Positions 1-8,022 of a stretch of 64,000 bases of DNA are shown here, piece by piece (positions within the stretch are counted from its first letter, which is position 1; the number at the start of each line of letters is the position of its first letter). The stretch comes from JABCZS01 sp041660525 (GTDB lineage: Bacteria > Pseudomonadota > Gammaproteobacteria > JABCZS01). A program made the translations under genes and the position numbers. Location: NCBI GenBank assembly GCA_041660525.1, contig JBAZWD010000003.1, forward strand, positions 1 through 64,000, written 5' to 3'. The notes beneath the pieces are model-generated. The model was not told where the DNA came from. It did no database searches and saw only the letters and a list, made by a program, of their open reading frames with translations.

Positions 1-169
1 CTAGAAAATATATAAGAGCAATATTGGCCTCGTTATCTCTAGGTTGTGCATTAAGCTTAATACGCAAAATTCCGTCCTTGATTCCGGCAAAATTATTTTT
101 TTGTGAGCCAGGAATAATGCGTAGCTTTAAAAGCAAAGTTTTATTTTCAAGCCAATAGTAATGTGACAT
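1..169 (-). CDS. YggU/DUF167 family protein, 3'-truncated by window edge
   Basis: The start codon is at 169 and the frame stays open to the window edge, giving 56 N-terminal residues. The segment containing LRIIPGSQKN, then GILRIKLNAQP and DNEAN, is the conserved core of the DUF167/YggU family. These are small proteins of about 100 residues with no settled biochemical role. The gene lies 35 bp downstream of the acetyltransferase gene on the same strand and may be co-transcribed with it. The rest of the gene lies outside the window. Family assignment rests on motif recognition only. Confidence 0.8.
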   Translation of the reverse strand, partial: MSHYYWLENKTLLLKLRIIPGSQKNNFAGIKDGILRIKLNAQPRDNEANIALIYFL

Positions 170-204
170 AAATTTATGTGTTCTATTTTGAGTTTATAGT
201 AATC

Positions 205-666
205 CTACAAATACAACTTCATACCCTCGTGACTTGCTATAAACCCAAGCTTTTCATAAAAGCCTTTCGCTCTTGTACGTGTTTTATTGGTCATCAACTG
301 GATAATCGTAGCACCTTGTAATTGAGCATAATCAATCGCAGCATTTAGCATCCACTCTCCTATCCTTTGTCCTCTATGTTTTGTTGCAACACGTACTCCC
401 TCAATTTGCATTCGCGTCTGCCCCATAAATGATAAAGATAGCATGATAGTTAAATGACAGGTGCCAACAATTTCGGCATCTATCAAAACCACCATAAGAT
501 ATTGATTTTGATCGGCGTTGATTTTGTGGAAAGCATCAAGATATTTTTGATCTAATTTGGCAGATGTTTTTTCTTGATCTTTTCCAAGATCATCTTCAAA
601 TAGGAGTTTTATAATTATAGGTAGATCATTGATTGTCGCTTTTCTAGCAGAGAAATTTTGATCCAT
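205..666 (-). CDS. GNAT family N-acetyltransferase
   Basis: This 153-residue protein has the single-domain GNAT layout. The acetyl-CoA pyrophosphate-binding loop is visible as HRGQRIGEWML near residues 97-107. It is followed by the helix and strand that end in the usual GFYEKLGF segment near residues 134-141. The family transfers an acetyl group from acetyl-CoA to an amine, and the acceptor cannot be told from sequence. The gene starts 10 bp after the end of the SulP transporter gene, so the two probably share a transcript. Confidence 0.88.
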   Translation of the reverse strand: MDQNFSARKATINDLPIIIKLLFEDDLGKDQEKTSAKLDQKYLDAFHKINADQNQYLMVVLIDAEIVGTCHLTIMLSLSFMGQTRMQIEGVRVATKHRGQRIGEWMLNAAIDYAQLQGATIIQLMTNKTRTRAKGFYEKLGFIASHEGMKLYL

Positions 667-676
667 GTTGTTTCCC

Positions 677-2173
677 CTAATGAATTCGATTATGCCGTTC
701 CCGATAAAAATGGCTCAACTCCTGATTCCCTTCAATGCTAATCTGCACGCCCTCAAATTCATTAGGCAAAGTTTGTATTTTATTAAACACGGTATAATCC
801 AAATAAGTGATGGCATCTAGATCCACAATAATATGTGAGGCTTCTTTTGAGGCTTTAGCAATGATATTTCTTAATTTCATGTAACCTAAAAATGTTAATG
901 GACCGTCAATAATAATATGAATCGTATCATCACTTTTTTGCACTGTTGTGATTGGAGAGAATAATTGCATCAAGTTATTGCCTCTCGCCATATGTATCAC
1001 TAATTTTAAAATAACCCCGGTTAGCACACCAATTAATAAATCGGTGAACAATGTAACAAACAGCGTGACTAAAAATATGGCCAGTTGATCTTTGCCTACA
1101 GTATAGGCATGAACAAACTGTGTAGGCGCTGCTAATTTTAATCCTACGAATATTAATAAAGCTGCTAATGCTGATAAGGGAATTAAATTCATTACACTTG
1201 GGAAAATAATCACTGCGATGAGCATAAATAATCCATGGAAGAAATTAGCACGTATACTTGTCGCACCATAATCAATATTGGCTTTACTACGCACGATTTC
1301 AGAAATCATCGGCAATCCGCCAATTAAAGAACTCGCAAGATTACCCATTCCTACAGCGCGCAAATCTTTGTTTAAATCAGAATGATGTGTTTGACGCGCA
1401 ATAGAATCAATCGCGCACACAGTTAATAATGATTCTATAGAACCTACTAAAGCAAACATAATGATATATTTAATACTTATAGGGCTTAATATCATTGAAA
1501 AATCAGGGAATGCTAATGCACCTAAAATATTACTTGGAATATTAATTAATAATTCGGGATCTGTAATATTTAAATTAAAATATAAAGATAATGGAATGGT
1601 GATTAATAGTATGACTATGGTAGAAGGAATAAACGCTACTTTTTTAAGCAAAGGCCAGATGATGGCAATCACCAATGCTAAAACACCTAAGCCGAAAATA
1701 ATTGGATTCGCATCCCCTATTGCAAATGGCAAGTTCCATAATAATTCTAGCGGTTTTGCATGCTCAGGAGTTAACCCCATCATCACATAAGCTTGTTGTG
1801 AAACAATGATAATGCCTATCGCCGCTAGCATGCCATGAATAACTGCAGGCGGCATAACTTCAGCAATAATAGCCTTTCTTGTTACGCCGATTAATATTTG
1901 AATACAAGCTGCAACTACACCGACGGCCAAAGTAGCTTCGTAACCTAATTGCGTTATCGCACCTAATGCGATAACAATTAACCCTGCCGCAGGGCCTTTA
2001 ATTGATAATTGTGCGCCGCCAAAAAATGATGCAATGAGTCCGCCAACAATTGCAGATAATATACCTGAAACTGCTGGAAATCCGCTTGCAAGTGCAATAC
2101 CTAAGCATAAAGGCAGCGCTAATAAAAACACGCTGAAACCTGCGAAGACATCATTTTTTAGTTGTGTTGGCAT
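677..2173 (-). CDS. SulP family inorganic anion transporter with C-terminal STAS domain
   Basis: This 498-residue inner-membrane protein has the SulP core: about 12-14 hydrophobic helices, starting with FAGFSVFLLALPLCLGIALA and a glycine-rich stretch GGAQLSIKGPAAG near residues 52-64. A cytoplasmic STAS-like domain follows from about residue 405 to the end (strand HIIVDLDAITYLDYT). SulP proteins move sulfate, bicarbonate or dicarboxylates. The N-terminal signature resembles the subgroup often treated as bicarbonate or sulfate carriers, but the substrate is not decided by the sequence. It lies 27 bp downstream of the polyketide synthase gene and just ahead of the GNAT gene. Confidence 0.9.
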   Translation of the reverse strand: MPTQLKNDVFAGFSVFLLALPLCLGIALASGFPAVSGILSAIVGGLIASFFGGAQLSIKGPAAGLIVIALGAITQLGYEATLAVGVVAACIQILIGVTRKAIIAEVMPPAVIHGMLAAIGIIIVSQQAYVMMGLTPEHAKPLELLWNLPFAIGDANPIIFGLGVLALVIAIIWPLLKKVAFIPSTIVILLITIPLSLYFNLNITDPELLINIPSNILGALAFPDFSMILSPISIKYIIMFALVGSIESLLTVCAIDSIARQTHHSDLNKDLRAVGMGNLASSLIGGLPMISEIVRSKANIDYGATSIRANFFHGLFMLIAVIIFPSVMNLIPLSALAALLIFVGLKLAAPTQFVHAYTVGKDQLAIFLVTLFVTLFTDLLIGVLTGVILKLVIHMARGNNLMQLFSPITTVQKSDDTIHIIIDGPLTFLGYMKLRNIIAKASKEASHIIVDLDAITYLDYTVFNKIQTLPNEFEGVQISIEGNQELSHFYRERHNRIH

Positions 2174-2200
2174 AGTTAAATTTATTTGTGCCCTATTTGT

Positions 2201-3286
2201 TTAATCATGAGTTACCTTAAATAAAACAGATTCTACTGTTAATCCAGGCCCAAAAGCCATGCCTAATACTATATTATCTGCTGGCGCTTTAGGGATAGTT
2301 TTTAATAATCGTTCTAGAATAAATAGAATAGTTGCTGAAGACATATTACCATAAGTTTTTAAAATTTCATGCGCCGCAGTGTTTTGATCGGGTGCGATAT
2401 TTAAAATATCTTCTATACGTTGCAGAATTTTGGGTCCACCAGGATGTATGGCAAAATAATCAATGTCTGTTAAATTTAATCCATAAAACTCTAGCATGGG
2501 TGTAATTAATTGCTTTATTCCTAGAGATAATAAATTAGGAATAAATGCTGAAAGCGTGATCATAAAGCCTTCGTTTCTAATTGACCAGGCCATGTGCTTT
2601 TCAGTATTTTTAATTAAATCGCTATAGAAATTTTCTAAGGCAATAGATTTGCCTTTAAGCGGTTGACTTTCCACCAATGCACAAGCAGCGCCATCTGAAA
2701 ATAATGCATTAGCAATCATTGCATCATCTTGACTATTGGATTGAAAATGCAATGAGCATAATTCAACACTCACTATCAATACGCGGGCGTCAGGTTGCGA
2801 GCGACAAATCGCATCTGCAGTTTTTAATGCATTGACCATGGCAGCGCAACCCATGAAATATATACAAGTACGTGCAACTGTAGAAGGTATACCGCAGGCA
2901 TTAATGATTTCAACATCAATGCCTGGCGTATACATGCCAGTGCAACTTACAGTGATCAAATGGGTAATTGTTTGTAATGTGCTTTGATTGATGCCGCTAT
3001 TTTTTATCGCTTGAATTCCAAGTGCGCTAGCATATTGTTCATACCATTTCATGCGCTCGGATATTGAAAACGCTAAGGTGCTGTACTTATCTAAATCTTC
3101 TCTAAAATTCAATACAAAATGGCGTTGATCAATACAAGTGCCTATATAAATCTTTTTTAATTTTTCTTGTGCTTTTGTAGATAAATTTCCATATTGCAAA
3201 AAATAATCTATCAGTTCATTTTGGCTAAAGTGGTGTTCTGGTATAGCAGTGCCAATATGCGTAATATAACTTTTTTGTACATCCAC
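2201..3286 (-). CDS. Type III polyketide synthase (chalcone/stilbene synthase family)
   Basis: This 361-residue thiolase-fold enzyme carries the type III PKS triad: Cys147 in the FMGCAAMVNAL loop, His281 in FAIHPGGP and Asn314 in YGNMSSATI. The closing GMAFGPGLTVE near residue 345 is also typical of the family. Such enzymes extend an acyl-CoA starter with malonyl-CoA and cyclise the chain without an acyl carrier protein. Bacterial members make alkylresorcinols, alkylpyrones or small phenolics. No methyltransferase or oxidase sits beside it, so the product is unknown. It lies upstream of the SulP gene and downstream of the repeat-flanked glycosyltransferase. Confidence 0.9.
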   Translation of the reverse strand: MDVQKSYITHIGTAIPEHHFSQNELIDYFLQYGNLSTKAQEKLKKIYIGTCIDQRHFVLNFREDLDKYSTLAFSISERMKWYEQYASALGIQAIKNSGINQSTLQTITHLITVSCTGMYTPGIDVEIINACGIPSTVARTCIYFMGCAAMVNALKTADAICRSQPDARVLIVSVELCSLHFQSNSQDDAMIANALFSDGAACALVESQPLKGKSIALENFYSDLIKNTEKHMAWSIRNEGFMITLSAFIPNLLSLGIKQLITPMLEFYGLNLTDIDYFAIHPGGPKILQRIEDILNIAPDQNTAAHEILKTYGNMSSATILFILERLLKTIPKAPADNIVLGMAFGPGLTVESVLFKVTHD

Positions 3287-3318
3287 GTCATGATTTCCCT
3301 ATTTGAATATCTTTATAG

Positions 3319-3402
3319 TATAAGCTTTAACCAAAAAATATTCTCTTAATTTTTTTGCCGCCGATAACTTTGGAAAGCTCGCTAAATGCAGTGAAAATGA
3401 AA
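3319..3402. repeat. 84-bp direct repeat, left copy
   Basis: Positions 3319-3402 match 4849-4932 in the same orientation, with 3 mismatches in 84 bp and sharp edges on both sides. The right copy is the 3' end of the membrane-protein gene at 4857-5381. The left copy is a detached duplicate of that 3' end. The two copies bracket the glycosyltransferase gene, and the repeat-to-repeat distance is 1530 bp. Confidence 0.92.
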
Positions 3403-3464
3403 GAATAGACAGCGCCTGGGATTAAATGTTGTTTGCTCAAATTTGTTGGCTTTAAAGCGTTCAT
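3327..3464 (-). pseudogene. 45-residue remnant carrying a duplicated membrane-protein C-terminus
   Basis: A short open frame starts with an ATG that overlaps the glycosyltransferase stop (ATGA overlap at 3461-3464) and ends at 3327. Its last 24 residues, FIFTAFSELSKVIGGKKIKR followed by IFFG, repeat the C-terminus of the membrane protein encoded at 4857-5381 with two changes (V to A, A to S). The first 21 residues have no counterpart there. It is best read as a gene remnant left by duplication. Translation by coupling to the upstream gene is possible, because the ATGA overlap is intact, but there is no evidence for function. Confidence 0.6.
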
Positions 3465-4771
3465 ATTTTTAATTCATGTGAAGCTGTATTTGTATTTATT
3501 TCAATTGGATTAATTTTTTGTGAGTTAATTTTAAAGACTATCATCGCTCTAAATAAATTCATTAAATCAGCGTCTGTTAAAGAATCATTATCAATTAATG
3601 CATCTGCGTTGGATACATTTGTATCCTGCTGTCCATACCAGGACTTTTCTCTACCCCCATAAATAGTTATTTCACGAGGAATTGAAACTCTTTCAAGAGT
3701 TGATGCTTCATTCGAATAAAAATCATGAAAAGATTCATCAGTCATCGTTAGCAATGGAGTGCCGTTGTGAGTTAATTTCACACACGCCATGATCCCCACC
3801 TGACCTGAAGTGTTGACTGTCGATGCTATATACGTTCTGTTTTTAAGTTTAGTTAAATCATCTACAAGTATAGATGCCATAGGGTCAGAAACAAATGCGA
3901 TTGAAATATCATTTGCTTTTTGACAATACTGAGAATTTTCACATGCACCAAAGAATGAAGGAGAAAAATCCAAATTAAGAGTATCACTTTTTTTCTGAAC
4001 GTTAATATAAAAACCATAATAAGGGCGCATGCTTGTTAATTCAATAGAGATAATATCCGTATCCGCATACCAACCGCCATACTTACCCACCGCAAGATAA
4101 CGGTAAAAATCAGACATTGCAGCATAATTAATGATATGCTCCGCATCCTTTTTTTGATAAATTTTATTAGTAAAAATAAATATGGATTCATTTTCTGAAT
4201 TTTCCAATTCATTAACATCATGTAGCTCAAGATTATGTTTGGAACAGAAATTTTCAAAATCCTCTACAATATTTGGTGTGATATGTTTTTGCTCAAACCA
4301 AATAAAAATACGGTGATTAGGATTTTTTGTACGCCAATTAATAATCCTTTCACGGTGTTCTGCTTTCAATGAACTACCTAGCCAAATAATGTGTAAATTA
4401 TCCGGAATTGCTTCTAGTTGCGGATTTGATAAGGTATTTTTCTCAATGGAAGATGATTTAACATTTAAATTTGAATATTGTATGGTCAAACCCCGGTTAT
4501 TTTTTGTTACTAATAAATTTCGGATTGCACATAAAGCATCTTCTACATAAGGGTCATTATCTTCATTTCTGCATAACTTCTCTATGCTTCTCAGGTCAAA
4601 ATCAGACAATTCTTCTCCTGGAGAGTGAGCTAATTCTTTAAGTTCAGTAATGACTTTTGGCTCCTGAAGCCAGTGGGTAAATTGCACAAACCATGTAATC
4701 CAGCTTATTAGAGCCCCACTACTTTGGTCATAGTCTTCTAAAATGTGTTTTAGTTGAGCTTTAGTAAGCAT
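3461..4771 (-). CDS. TcdA/TcdB-type glycosyltransferase (DXD sugar-binding), effector candidate
   Basis: This 436-residue protein has the clostridial-toxin glycosyltransferase core. The opening strand IPDNLHIIWLG is at residues 122-132. The donor-binding block SDFYRYLAVGKYGGWYADTD is at 220-239, with the DXD metal/nucleotide-sugar motif at Asp237 and Asp239. Known relatives move a sugar from a UDP-sugar to host proteins such as small GTPases. There is no signal peptide, and the first 110 residues look helical. Those features and the eukaryote-directed fold suggest an injected effector, which is inference. The gene has its own candidate promoter and is bracketed by an 84-bp direct repeat, which points to a secondary insertion. 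Confidence 0.82.
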   Translation of the reverse strand: MLTKAQLKHILEDYDQSSGALISWITWFVQFTHWLQEPKVITELKELAHSPGEELSDFDLRSIEKLCRNEDNDPYVEDALCAIRNLLVTKNNRGLTIQYSNLNVKSSSIEKNTLSNPQLEAIPDNLHIIWLGSSLKAEHRERIINWRTKNPNHRIFIWFEQKHITPNIVEDFENFCSKHNLELHDVNELENSENESIFIFTNKIYQKKDAEHIINYAAMSDFYRYLAVGKYGGWYADTDIISIELTSMRPYYGFYINVQKKSDTLNLDFSPSFFGACENSQYCQKANDISIAFVSDPMASILVDDLTKLKNRTYIASTVNTSGQVGIMACVKLTHNGTPLLTMTDESFHDFYSNEASTLERVSIPREITIYGGREKSWYGQQDTNVSNADALIDNDSLTDADLMNLFRAMIVFKINSQKINPIEINTNTASHELKI

Positions 4772-4801
4772 AACTGACCTAATTAAAATGTTATCTAGCT
4801 A

Positions 4802-4831
4802 AGTATAGCATGTATTTCATTGTAACTACAA
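4802..4831 (-). promoter_or_regulatory. Candidate sigma-70 promoter of the glycosyltransferase gene
   Basis: On the minus strand, TTGTAG (4826-4831) and TATACT (4802-4807) are 18 bp apart, and TGC precedes the -10, making an extended -10. The start codon at 4771 is about 30 bp further on. The promoter lies inside the segment bounded by the 84-bp repeats, so the inserted gene would carry its own promoter. Confidence 0.5.
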
Positions 4832-4848
4832 AGATAATAAATTAGGAA

Positions 4849-4932
4849 TATAAGCTTTAACCAAAAAATATTCTCTTAATTTTTTTGCCGCCGATCACTT
4901 TGGCAAGCTCGCTAAATACAGTGAAAATGAAA
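4849..4932. repeat. 84-bp direct repeat, right copy
   Basis: This copy matches 3319-3402 at 81 of 84 positions, same orientation. It contains the last 25 codons and stop of the membrane-protein gene at 4857-5381 plus 8 bp beyond, and so is probably the source copy. Confidence 0.92.
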
Positions 4933-5381
4933 AAGATAATTAAGATTAAGATTTGTAATCCCCAAAACATAGGACGGTGTATTTCTCCGAGCATTTGCAG
5001 ATAACTGGCATCCAAGTTTCCGCTGGCGAAAAATTTCCTTAATAAATGCTCAACTATTTGCAGTAAAATGACAAAGAATGCATAAATAAAAAATTTCCAT
5101 GGAATATTATAAATTAAAGGCTTGTTTGAAAAAGAATTCACAAACTTTAAATTTTCTGTTATTAATATTACTTTACCGGCGAAAATTGCACCTATGACTG
5201 CGCTGACATAGCTCATATAATGAATATCGCCTGGCTGTAATAATAATGTTTGTGCTGAAAATACAAGTGAAAAGCAAATAAAAAAATAGACAATGACGGG
5301 AGTCAAATGAATTATTTCTTTTTTGAGAAAATGTATAAATCGCATCTTGTAAAATCTCTTCTTCAGTAATGGCGTGGCCAA
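4857..5381 (-). CDS. Uncharacterised four-helix inner-membrane protein
   Basis: This protein of up to 174 residues has hydrophobic segments at about 26-47, 56-73, 93-112 and 137-160 and a basic tail KVIGGKKIKR near the C-terminus. I do not recognise the family. A second in-frame Met at residue 13 (MRFIHFLKKE) is an alternative start. The gene begins 6 bp after the end of the Fic gene, so the pair is probably one transcript. Its 3' end is duplicated downstream of the glycosyltransferase gene. The role is unknown. Confidence 0.65.
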   Translation of the reverse strand: MATPLLKKRFYKMRFIHFLKKEIIHLTPVIVYFFICFSLVFSAQTLLLQPGDIHYMSYVSAVIGAIFAGKVILITENLKFVNSFSNKPLIYNIPWKFFIYAFFVILLQIVEHLLRKFFASGNLDASYLQMLGEIHRPMFWGLQILILIIFFIFTVFSELAKVIGGKKIKRIFFG

Positions 5382-5387
5382 ATTTAA

Positions 5388-6485
5388 TTATAGCAAAAAA
5401 TATCTGGAATAACGTAATTCCCCTTTTTTTGTTATAGCACCTAATGCTAATAATTCTTGTAGATCACGCGTTGCTGTGGCGCGCGATGTATGAGAAATTG
5501 CAATATAGTTTTCAGCGCTTAAACCACCTTCAAAACCACGTGGTCCTTCTTGAAACATTCTCAATAACACTTTGCGTTGACGATCATTAATTTTCGCATT
5601 AAATTTATCAAAAAATTTTGCTTTGTAAATTAAAAATTCCACTTGTTTTTGTGTATATTCTTGCGCTTTTAAAGTGGTTTGCGCAAAATAAAGTAACCAA
5701 GAAGAAATGTCTAAAGTACGATTAGTTGCTTTTAATGCATCATAATAAGCTTTTTTGTTTTGTTCGATCACCGTGGATAGTGCAATTAAGCTGGGTTGGC
5801 CAAGGCATTGAGACAAGGCTTTTTCTGCAAGTGCGCGCCCTATTCTACCATTCCCATCTTCAAATGGGTGAATAGATTCAAAATACAAATGCGCGATCGC
5901 GGCACGAATTAAAGTGGGTAAAGGTTTAGAACCATGAGGTGCAGATGCATTAAACCAAGTGATAAAATCCTGCATTAAGGCTTTGATTTGTTTAGATGGT
6001 GGTGCTTCAAAATGAATAATAGGTTCACGGTAAGCACTAGAAGCAATGAGCATAGGTTCCGTATGGGTACGATAAGCTCCAATATTTTCAAGATCTGTGC
6101 GTCCATTCATTAATAATTTATGCCATAAAAATAAGGTTTCAGCCTTCAAAGGCGCAGCATAATCTTTATAAACCTCCAGCATCATTTGGGCAACGCCCTT
6201 CTCTGCAGATGTTGCACGTTTTGGTATGGTGGTTAAACCCAAGGCTTTTTTAAGTGAAGCTTGCAGACTATCCCTATTTAAATACTCCCCTTCTATGGCT
6301 GAAGTATTCAAAGCTTCATCGCTCAATAATTCGATCTTAAATTGTTCTTGTTCAGCAGAGTCTAGGTATTTAAATACACCTAAAAATATGCCTGAGGCTT
6401 TGAGTAATTCACGCTCATAATCATCTAAGCATTTGATATCATAGAGATAATTAGGCCAGTTTTTTAGTTGCCAATTCCAAGTCAT
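5388..6485 (-). CDS. Fic family protein with inhibitory helix and C-terminal winged helix
   Basis: This 365-residue protein has an N-terminal DUF4172-type region that includes the self-inhibitory motif TSAIEG (Thr61, Glu65, Gly66). The complete Fic active site HPFEDGNGRIGR spans residues 206-217. A winged-helix-like domain covers about 298-365 (SRATATRDLQELLALGAI). Fic enzymes transfer AMP, or occasionally other groups, from a nucleotide to a hydroxyl of a target protein, and the Glu of the inhibitory motif normally keeps this in check. The DNA-binding-like tail and the 30-bp-arm palindrome overlapping the start codon suggest that the protein regulates its own gene. The target is unknown. Confidence 0.93.
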   Translation of the reverse strand: MTWNWQLKNWPNYLYDIKCLDDYERELLKASGIFLGVFKYLDSAEQEQFKIELLSDEALNTSAIEGEYLNRDSLQASLKKALGLTTIPKRATSAEKGVAQMMLEVYKDYAAPLKAETLFLWHKLLMNGRTDLENIGAYRTHTEPMLIASSAYREPIIHFEAPPSKQIKALMQDFITWFNASAPHGSKPLPTLIRAAIAHLYFESIHPFEDGNGRIGRALAEKALSQCLGQPSLIALSTVIEQNKKAYYDALKATNRTLDISSWLLYFAQTTLKAQEYTQKQVEFLIYKAKFFDKFNAKINDRQRKVLLRMFQEGPRGFEGGLSAENYIAISHTSRATATRDLQELLALGAITKKGELRYSRYFLL

Positions 6486-6558
6486 GAGTTATAGCTCCGG
6501 TTTCTATAGCTCATATTATAGCATATTTTGAGCTATAGAAAGGTTTCCTATAACTCAT
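6484..6558 (-). promoter_or_regulatory. Palindromic operator enclosing the fic promoter
   Basis: Two arms (6484-6513 and 6529-6558) form a long inverted repeat, with outer blocks ATGAGTTATAG/CTATAACTCAT and inner blocks TTTCTATAGCTCA/TGAGCTATAGAAA. Between and beside the arms lies an extended -10 for the minus strand, TGC followed by TATAAT (6515-6520). The left arm reaches the fic start codon at 6485. A regulator bound to both arms would cover the promoter. The winged helix of the Fic protein is the obvious candidate, by inference. Confidence 0.7.
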
Positions 6559-6604
6559 AAATGACTATACTGTCTAAACACAACCCACTTTAAAGGAGCC
6601 TCAA

Positions 6605-6994
6605 ATGTCTAAATTTTTCCAAGTTCTTGTCGTGTTATTTTCTGCCCTATTCTTCTCTAGTGCATTTGCTCAAACACAAGTTGATGCCCAAGCAGAAGCG
6701 CAAGCATTTTTACAAGATTTGCAAGCAAAAGTAACCTTGACTACGCAGCAGCAAGATCAAATGAAAAAAATCATGACGGATAGTATTAATCAACGTGAAA
6801 TGGTTATTTCAAGTTATCAAGGACAAAGCGGAATGATGGTTAAGAAAAATATACGTGATGACTTAGAAGGTGTAAACGCAAAGACTCAAACTGAAGTTCA
6901 AAATGTGCTGAATGAAGAGCAATATAAAGCATTTTTACAAGTGCAAGAAGTGCGTCAGCAGAAATTAAAGGATCGTATTAACAGCGAATTTTAA
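6605..6994 (+). CDS. Secreted helical protein, Spy/CpxP-like
   Basis: This 129-residue protein has a signal peptide (cleavage expected after SSAFA, near residue 22). The mature part is almost entirely helical and Gln-rich. It contains an LTxxQ-like stretch (VTLTTQQQDQMKKIM) and a second LNEEQYKAFLQ repeat, as in the Spy/CpxP family of periplasmic stress chaperones. A good ribosome-binding site, AAAGGAG, precedes the start. The family link is moderate because the sequence is short and biased. It starts a two-gene unit with the LtrA-like gene 6 bp downstream. Confidence 0.65.
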   Translation: MSKFFQVLVVLFSALFFSSAFAQTQVDAQAEAQAFLQDLQAKVTLTTQQQDQMKKIMTDSINQREMVISSYQGQSGMMVKKNIRDDLEGVNAKTQTEVQNVLNEEQYKAFLQVQEVRQQKLKDRINSEF

Positions 6995-7000
6995 GATACG

Positions 7001-7987
7001 ATGCCAAAATTTATACGCAAAATTTCTTTAAGATTAGCCAATGACAGTTTTGAGCGTCATACCACTTGGCTCGAGATTTTTTTTGACTTAACGTTGGCTG
7101 TGATTGTCGTTCAGCTTTCAGATAGTTTATTTAAAGATTTAACGCCAACTGGTGTTTTGAAATGTGCAGCTTTATTTTTACCTAGCATGTGGACATGGGT
7201 AAGTTATACGATTTTTGCAGCGCGTTTTGATAATAATGATGGCTTTCATTGGCTAATGACTTTTGTGATTATGTTTGCCAGTATTATTATGGCCATACAA
7301 ATACCTGCAGCATTAACCATTAATGGTGCGAATGGCTTTGCAATTGGATTTTTGATTTCGCAGTTATGTGTTTTACTGCTGTATGCTAAAACGCATCTAG
7401 AACAATCCGCACCTAGAAGTATTACGACTTTATATTTAATAGGTTTTGGTTTAGGTACGCTGTGTTGGTTTATTTCATTGTTTGCTCACGGACAAATAAA
7501 ATTTATTTTTTGGTCGCTAGGCATGCTCATTTATTTAGTGAGCCCATGGCTAGGCAGAAAAAAGATTTTATCGCAGGCGCCGCTTGATCCTGTTTATATC
7601 CCTGAGCGTTTTGGTGCATTTACGATTATTATTTTAGGTCAGTTATTGGCCGCGACAGTCTATGGTTTAGAGTTTGCAAATTGGCATCTACTTTCATTAA
7701 TGACCAGCACCATCGCTTTTATTTTAGCAATATTTATTTTCGCATATTATTATCGTTTCATTCGTACCGCAAATTATAAATGCACCCTAGGCTCAGGGCA
7801 GCCTTATATTTACATTCATATTCCCTTGATTTTTAGTTTAATTATTATAAGTGCTTGTGTGGAAGTGTTTATTATGCAATTGCTGCAAACACAAAAAACC
7901 ATTTATGTTTTGTTTTGCTTTTCAATTTTATTATATGTATGTTCTTTTTATGTAATGAAGAAAATCGCTCAAGAAAAATTAAATTAG
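7001..7987 (+). CDS. LtrA (low temperature requirement A) family membrane protein
   Basis: This 328-residue integral membrane protein has around nine or ten hydrophobic segments. The N-terminal signature HTTWLEIFFDLTLAVIVVQL (residues 20-39) and PERFGAFTIIILGQ near residue 200 identify the LtrA family. Named from a Listeria cold-growth mutant, the family has no settled transport function. It follows the Spy-like gene by 6 bp and ends at a strong hairpin. Confidence 0.85.
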   Translation: MPKFIRKISLRLANDSFERHTTWLEIFFDLTLAVIVVQLSDSLFKDLTPTGVLKCAALFLPSMWTWVSYTIFAARFDNNDGFHWLMTFVIMFASIIMAIQIPAALTINGANGFAIGFLISQLCVLLLYAKTHLEQSAPRSITTLYLIGFGLGTLCWFISLFAHGQIKFIFWSLGMLIYLVSPWLGRKKILSQAPLDPVYIPERFGAFTIIILGQLLAATVYGLEFANWHLLSLMTSTIAFILAIFIFAYYYRFIRTANYKCTLGSGQPYIYIHIPLIFSLIIISACVEVFIMQLLQTQKTIYVLFCFSILLYVCSFYVMKKIAQEKLN

Positions 7988-8009
7988 CTGTGCTAAAAAA
8001 CACAGCTAA
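7984..8009 (+). terminator. Hairpin at the end of the LtrA gene
   Basis: TTAGCTGTG (7984-7992) and CACAGCTAA (8001-8009) form a perfect 9-bp stem with an 8-nt loop over the stop codon. There is no clear T-run after it, so it could end transcription weakly from either side. It lies between convergent genes. Confidence 0.5.
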
Positions 8010-8022
8010 TTGTAGCTCGAGC

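Noticed and set aside
1461..1790. Plus-strand frame of 109 codons
   Set aside because: Antisense to the SulP gene, with no own start signals.
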